In this document: positions 60,337-64,000 of the stretch, piece by piece
How positions within the stretch are numbered: position 1 is the stretch's first letter
Layout of the letters: each line of letters starts with the position of its first letter
Source of the DNA: DAISKN01 sp963716925
GTDB lineage: Bacteria > Acidobacteriota > Vicinamibacteria > Marinacidobacterales > SMYC01
Direction of reading: 5' to 3'
Assembly (NCBI GenBank): GCA_963716925.1
Contig: CAVQUX010000010.1
Location: forward strand, 186,001 to 250,000
DNA: 64,000 nucleotides
Translations under genes and position numbers: made by a program
Notes under the pieces: model-generated
Told to the model about the DNA's origin: nothing
What the model saw: only the letters and a program-made list of their open reading frames with translations
Database searches by the model: none

Positions 60337-62797
60337 CGCCGTTCTTCGATTCTTCTCTTTCGGATTTGAGCGCCTCGCGCGCGTCCTTGGACATCTTCAA
60401 AAGCCGCTTCTGTACGAGACCGTAGACGGTATCGCCTTCGTAGTCTCCCTCTACGTTGGGCGAGCCCGCCTCGACCCCGGTGAGGAGCTCGATACCCTGT
60501 TCCACCGTGGAGGCGGAGTAGATTCGGAAGCGCCTCTCCGCGACCGCTTCCACGACGTCCTTCCGCAGCATGAGGTCCGAGACGTTCGCTTCCGGGATCA
60601 GCACTCCCTGCCTGCCGGTCGCGCCGGCCGTGCAGCAGGCGTCGTAGAACCCCTCGATCTTCTCGTTGACTCCTCCGATGGCCTGGAGCTCTCCCTTCTG
60701 ATTGACGGAGCCCGTCACCGCCACGTCCTGGCGCAGGGGCAGCCGCGAGAGCGCCGAGAGAAGCGCGTAGAGCTCGGTCGAAGAGGCGCTGTCGCCCTCG
60801 ACTCCGCTGTAGCTCTGCTCGAGCGCGAGACTCGCGGAAAGAGCGAGCGGGACCTTCTGCGCGAAACGGGCGCGGAAATAGCCGGCGAGGATGAGCACGC
60901 CCTTGTTGTGACTCTTCCCCGAGAGATCGGCCTCGCGCTCGATGCTGATGATCCCCGCCCTTCCGGCGGCGACGGAAGCGGTGATCTTCGTCGGCCTCCC
61001 GAACCGATAGTCGCCGACGTCGTAGACCGACAGCCCGTTCAGCTCTCCCACCCGGGCGCCGTCGGTGGCGATCATCAGGATTCCGTCCCGGGTCATCTCC
61101 GCCATCCGCGACTCGATGAGGTTGCGCCGCTCGATGCTCTCGCGAACCGCGCGATCGACGTAGGCCCCGGTCACCACCGAGGCCCCGTCCTCCTTCGCCC
61201 AGTAGCTCGCCTCCCGGACGAGATCGGCGACGTCGCTGAATCGGGTGGAGAGCTTGCCCTGCCTTCCTGCCAGCCGCACACCCTCCTCCACGACGGCCGC
61301 GGCCGCAGAGCGGTCGAAATGGGGCAGATGTTCGTCCCGCGCGAGACGAGCGATGAAGCATGCGTACCACGCGACCGCTCGGTCGTCCCGCTCCATGCTC
61401 GCGTCGAAGTCCGCCTTGACCTTGAACACCTTCCGGAAATCGGGGTCGTACTGATAGAAGATCTGATAGGAGAGGTTGTCGGCTATCAACAGAACCTTCA
61501 AATCGACGTCGACGGGCTCGGGCTTGAGCGCGGTCGGAATGAACAGGTTCCCCGGGTCGAACCCCTGGATGTCGACCTTTCCGCTCTTCAGCGTCCGCTT
61601 GAGGGACTGGTAGACGCCGGGCTCGGACAGGATCTCCGAGAACGAGAGCACCAGATAGCCTCCCGCCGCCCGGAGCAGACTGCCGGCTTTGATCCGGGTG
61701 AAGTCGGTATAGGCGAGCCCGCTCCGGTCCCAGGTCCGCTCGACGGTGCCGAAGAGGTTCTTGTAGCTCGGGTGCGTCTCGACGACGATCGGCGCCCGCT
61801 CGGTGGCGGAGTTGTCCACGAGAACGTTCACCCGGTATCGCAGGTGCGTGTCCCGGGAACCGGCGAAGAACGCCGCGAGGTCCGAGGGTTCCGGCCTCCG
61901 CACGAACTCCTCGAGGTTCTCGAGCGCGTGATGGCGCACCTGCTCCAGGAACCGCTCGGGGCGCTCTCCGGGATAGCGCTTCTTGAGTGCGTCGATTCGC
62001 GGATTCACGATCTCCGAGCCGAACCCGAAAACCAGCGCTTTCATGGCTTCTCCGACGAGCCGCTCGGTGTCGCGGGCGTGCTTCAGCACTTCCTCGAGCT
62101 CCTCGCCCAGCTGCTCGCGAAGTCGGTCGAGACGCTCGAACTCTTCCCGCGAGATCTTCCCCTCGGCCAGCATCTCCTCCAGCTCGTCGCCGGTCCGAGG
62201 CTTTCCGTCGACGATGGGGGCGACTTCGTTCTTCGCGAGCGGCCCGAGACGGATCTCCGCGAGCACGAAGTTCTCTTTCTTGATGCGCTCTTCGAACTCG
62301 CGGACGATGGCGCGACCCTTTTCACCCTCGGTCTCGAGAATCTGCGCCTGCCGCTTCTTGAACTCGTCGGACTCCAGCGCCGCGGGCACGGTTCGCTCCA
62401 GAAAGGAGACGAGCGCATCCATGTCCCGGCGCAGGCTCCTCCCGTCGCCGGGAGGGAGCTGGATCACCTTTGGACTGTCGGCATCGTCGAAGTCGTGGAC
62501 GTAGCAGATGTCGGAGGGGATGTTGGTGCCGCGCGCGACCTTCTCCAGGATGCTCTTGACCGTGGTCTCCTTCCCGGTGCCCGCGAGGCCCTGGACGACG
62601 ACGTTGAACCCGCGCGACTGGACCGCGAGGCCCAGCTGGATCGCCTTGATCGCTCTAGCTTGACCGATGACCTCGAACTCCGGCTCGAGATCCCGCGTGG
62701 TCTCGAACGTGAACGCGTCGGGCGAGCAACGGTAGCGGAGTTTGTCGACGGGAACCTCCTTGGGAGCGGCTCCCGGCGGAAGCGGTGTCGTGGTCAT
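60308..62797 (-). CDS. Lon-like ATP-dependent protease (AAA_32/LonB type)
   Basis: 829-residue AAA+ protease. Walker A is GLAGTGKETT near residue 71. A long helical insert (about 170-330) separates it from a second ATPase part (LLRAAGGYLVLSFSEILSEP, DLKVLLIADN). The C-terminal S16 peptidase domain has the catalytic serine in GVEGDSASSTELYAL near 665 and the lysine in GGVNEKIEGF near 711, the Lon dyad. No N-terminal Lon substrate domain and no membrane helix. The start ATG at 62797 lies 20 bp from the divergent rsmB start. Probable role is degradation of specific or damaged proteins. Confidence 0.9.
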   Translation of the reverse strand: MTTTPLPPGAAPKEVPVDKLRYRCSPDAFTFETTRDLEPEFEVIGQARAIKAIQLGLAVQSRGFNVVVQGLAGTGKETTVKSILEKVARGTNIPSDICYVHDFDDADSPKVIQLPPGDGRSLRRDMDALVSFLERTVPAALESDEFKKRQAQILETEGEKGRAIVREFEERIKKENFVLAEIRLGPLAKNEVAPIVDGKPRTGDELEEMLAEGKISREEFERLDRLREQLGEELEEVLKHARDTERLVGEAMKALVFGFGSEIVNPRIDALKKRYPGERPERFLEQVRHHALENLEEFVRRPEPSDLAAFFAGSRDTHLRYRVNVLVDNSATERAPIVVETHPSYKNLFGTVERTWDRSGLAYTDFTRIKAGSLLRAAGGYLVLSFSEILSEPGVYQSLKRTLKSGKVDIQGFDPGNLFIPTALKPEPVDVDLKVLLIADNLSYQIFYQYDPDFRKVFKVKADFDASMERDDRAVAWYACFIARLARDEHLPHFDRSAAAAVVEEGVRLAGRQGKLSTRFSDVADLVREASYWAKEDGASVVTGAYVDRAVRESIERRNLIESRMAEMTRDGILMIATDGARVGELNGLSVYDVGDYRFGRPTKITASVAAGRAGIISIEREADLSGKSHNKGVLILAGYFRARFAQKVPLALSASLALEQSYSGVEGDSASSTELYALLSALSRLPLRQDVAVTGSVNQKGELQAIGGVNEKIEGFYDACCTAGATGRQGVLIPEANVSDLMLRKDVVEAVAERRFRIYSASTVEQGIELLTGVEAGSPNVEGDYEGDTVYGLVQKRLLKMSKDAREALKSEREESKNGATGSGQAAP

Positions 62798-62820
62798 GGT
62801 GGGCGATAATCTACACCATG
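62795..62820. promoter_or_regulatory. Divergent start region with GATAAT box and inverted CATGGTG/CACCATG
   Basis: Only 20 bp lie between the ATG of the Lon-like gene (62797, minus) and that of rsmB (62818, plus). The inverted repeat CATGGTG...CACCATG contains both start codons. GATAAT at 62804-62809 could be the -10 element of a leaderless rsmB message, since 8 bases separate it from the ATG. Pattern seen directly; leaderless reading inferred. Confidence 0.45.
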
Positions 62821-64000
62821 CGCGCGCACCGGCCGGTGTCCCCCGCTCGACGCACCGCATTCGAAGTCCTGCGGCGCGTGGAAGAGCGCCGGGGAGAGCC
62901 GGCGAGCCTCCTCGCCGACCCGCGGTATCGGTCGCTTTCCTCCGCCGACCGCGACCTGGCCATGGAGATCGTCTTCGGGGTGCTCCGCTGGCGCGGCAGC
63001 CTGGACTGGGTCCTCGCTCACCACGCGAGCCGTCCGGTCGCGGAGCTCGACTCCGCGATCCGGCTCGCGCTCCGGATCGGGCTCTATCAGATCCGCCATC
63101 TCGATCGCGTCCCCGAGCGGGCTGCGGTGGACGAGTCGGTGCGGCTCGCGGAGACCTACGGCGCGGCGCGCGGCAAAGGCCTGGTCAACGCGGTCCTTCG
63201 GAGCGTTCTGCGCCAGCCGGGAGCCCCCGCGTTTCCTGCCAGGGAGGCGGACCCCGTGGGGTATCTCTCCACCGCTCTGTCCCACCCGCGCTGGCTCACG
63301 GAGCGGTACCTCGAAAGGCTCGGCCTCGAGCGCGCCGAGGCAAGGTGCCTGGCGCAGAACCGGACTCCTCCGGTCCATCTCCGGGTTTCCGCGCGCATCG
63401 AGGTCGCAGCGGCGCGGGAGGCCCTCGCGCGGGAAGGCGTCGAGACCGGGGGCGTGGTCGAAGCACCCCGTTGCCTGCGGGTTCTCTCGGGCCCGCTCTT
63501 CGAGAGCCAGCTCCTTGCCCGCGGGCTCGTGTTTCCGCAGGACGCGGGCTCGCAATTGGTCCCGCTTCTTCTCCAGGTCCAGAGATCCGATCGCGTGCTC
63601 GACGTCTGCGCAGCTCCGGGAGGGAAGGCGACGGCGATGAGCGAGCTCGCCCTCGGGGGAACCGTCATCGCCGTCGATTCGCGGCGCCGCCGGGCGCGCC
63701 TTCTCCGCGCGATCTCGGAACGGCTGCAGGCGGAGAACGTCCGTCCGGTGGTCGCCGATGGACGTCGCCTTCCCTTCGAGACGAGCTTCGACCGGATCCT
63801 TCTCGACGTTCCCTGCAGCAGTCTCGGGACGCTGCGCCGGAACCCCGACGTCCGCTGGCGGGTGGAGGCGTCCGACCTCGAGCCGCTCGCGGCGCTTCAG
63901 CTCGAGCTCCTGCGCTCGTCGTCGCGCCTCCTCACGGAGAGCGGGCGTCTGGTCTACGCCACCTGCTCGACGGAGCCCGAAGAGAACGAGCAGGTGGTGG
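62818..64000 (+). CDS. rsmB: 16S rRNA (cytosine-967 C5)-methyltransferase RsmB, cut by window edge
   Basis: SAM-dependent methyltransferase, 394 codons visible. The N-terminal NusB-like RNA-binding domain (about 10-140: RRTAFEVLRRVEERRGEPAS) is followed by the catalytic domain with SAM motif DVCAAPGGKATAMSEL near 261. The catalytic cysteine is in YATCSTEPEEN near 383, and the second cysteine in DVPCSSLGTLRRNPD near 337. The frame is open to the edge, and the missing end is probably about 40-60 residues. Divergent from the Lon-like gene. Confidence 0.93.
   Translation, partial: MRAHRPVSPARRTAFEVLRRVEERRGEPASLLADPRYRSLSSADRDLAMEIVFGVLRWRGSLDWVLAHHASRPVAELDSAIRLALRIGLYQIRHLDRVPERAAVDESVRLAETYGAARGKGLVNAVLRSVLRQPGAPAFPAREADPVGYLSTALSHPRWLTERYLERLGLERAEARCLAQNRTPPVHLRVSARIEVAAAREALAREGVETGGVVEAPRCLRVLSGPLFESQLLARGLVFPQDAGSQLVPLLLQVQRSDRVLDVCAAPGGKATAMSELALGGTVIAVDSRRRRARLLRAISERLQAENVRPVVADGRRLPFETSFDRILLDVPCSSLGTLRRNPDVRWRVEASDLEPLAALQLELLRSSSRLLTESGRLVYATCSTEPEENEQVV

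Noticed and set aside
60320..62809. 829-codon plus-strand frame opposite the Lon-like gene
   Set aside because: The minus strand has the full AAA+ and S16 motifs; the plus frame has none.

Overview
The window is high-GC, densely coded chromosomal DNA. It most resembles an Acidobacteriota genome. The strongest cue is a PadR-type regulator coupled by an ATGA overlap to an ADOP-type (acidobacterial duplicated orphan permease) MacB/FtsX permease at the left edge. Supporting cues are frequent GTG/TTG starts, many 1-4 bp start/stop overlaps, and ordinary single-copy housekeeping genes. This assignment is inferred from gene content only. I found no rRNA, tRNA, CRISPR array, insertion sequence or prophage.

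Layout. 1-2154: ADOP permease (cut by the edge) and its PadR regulator, with a 30-bp palindrome over the regulator's start. 2175-8089: a minus-strand housekeeping run, yicC-gmk-coaBC-UDG-priA, with an octamer-built hairpin upstream of yicC. 8104-13411: msbA, an aminotransferase, galE and ugd (minus). 13593-23820: plus-strand envelope polysaccharide region holding a Kef-type antiporter, four glycosyltransferases, an ECF42-like sigma factor, a PilZ protein, a polyprenyl-phosphate sugar phosphotransferase, a GC-rich hairpin tandem repeat and a UDP-glucuronate decarboxylase. galE, ugd and the decarboxylase together can make UDP-Gal, UDP-GlcA and UDP-Xyl for these transferases. 23830-27881: a purine permease, then a UPF0182 gene carrying seven frameshifts. 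27983-31573: three overlapping genes I cannot place in any described system (nucleotidyltransferase-like, GGX-repeat/TIG protein, squalene-cyclase-like toroid); this is the best candidate for something new. 31594-38283 (minus): acetyl-CoA synthetase, E1 alpha, E1 beta, E2, acyl carrier protein, acyl-CoA ligase, all but the last joined by 4-8 bp overlaps. 38413-42178 (minus): FAD amine oxidase, prolidase-like amidohydrolase and X-Pro aminopeptidase, two of them frameshifted. 42219-51017: GH172 with a HEAT tail, secreted alpha/beta hydrolase, pgsA, an unknown gene with a good promoter, another hydrolase, an MFS carrier, and a DUF488/TPR/secreted coiled-coil operon. 51114-64000: DUF349 protein, soluble histidine kinase, PfkB kinase, ankyrin protein, def-fmt, PAS-GGDEF-EAL protein, GDPD, Lon-like protease and rsmB (cut by the right edge).

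A technical point affects the reading. Fourteen frame changes, nearly all single-base insertions, cluster at 26.7-27.3 kb and 39.2-44.2 kb, while conserved residues continue in the new frame each time. Sequencing or assembly error explains this better than gene decay, so those genes are probably intact in the organism.
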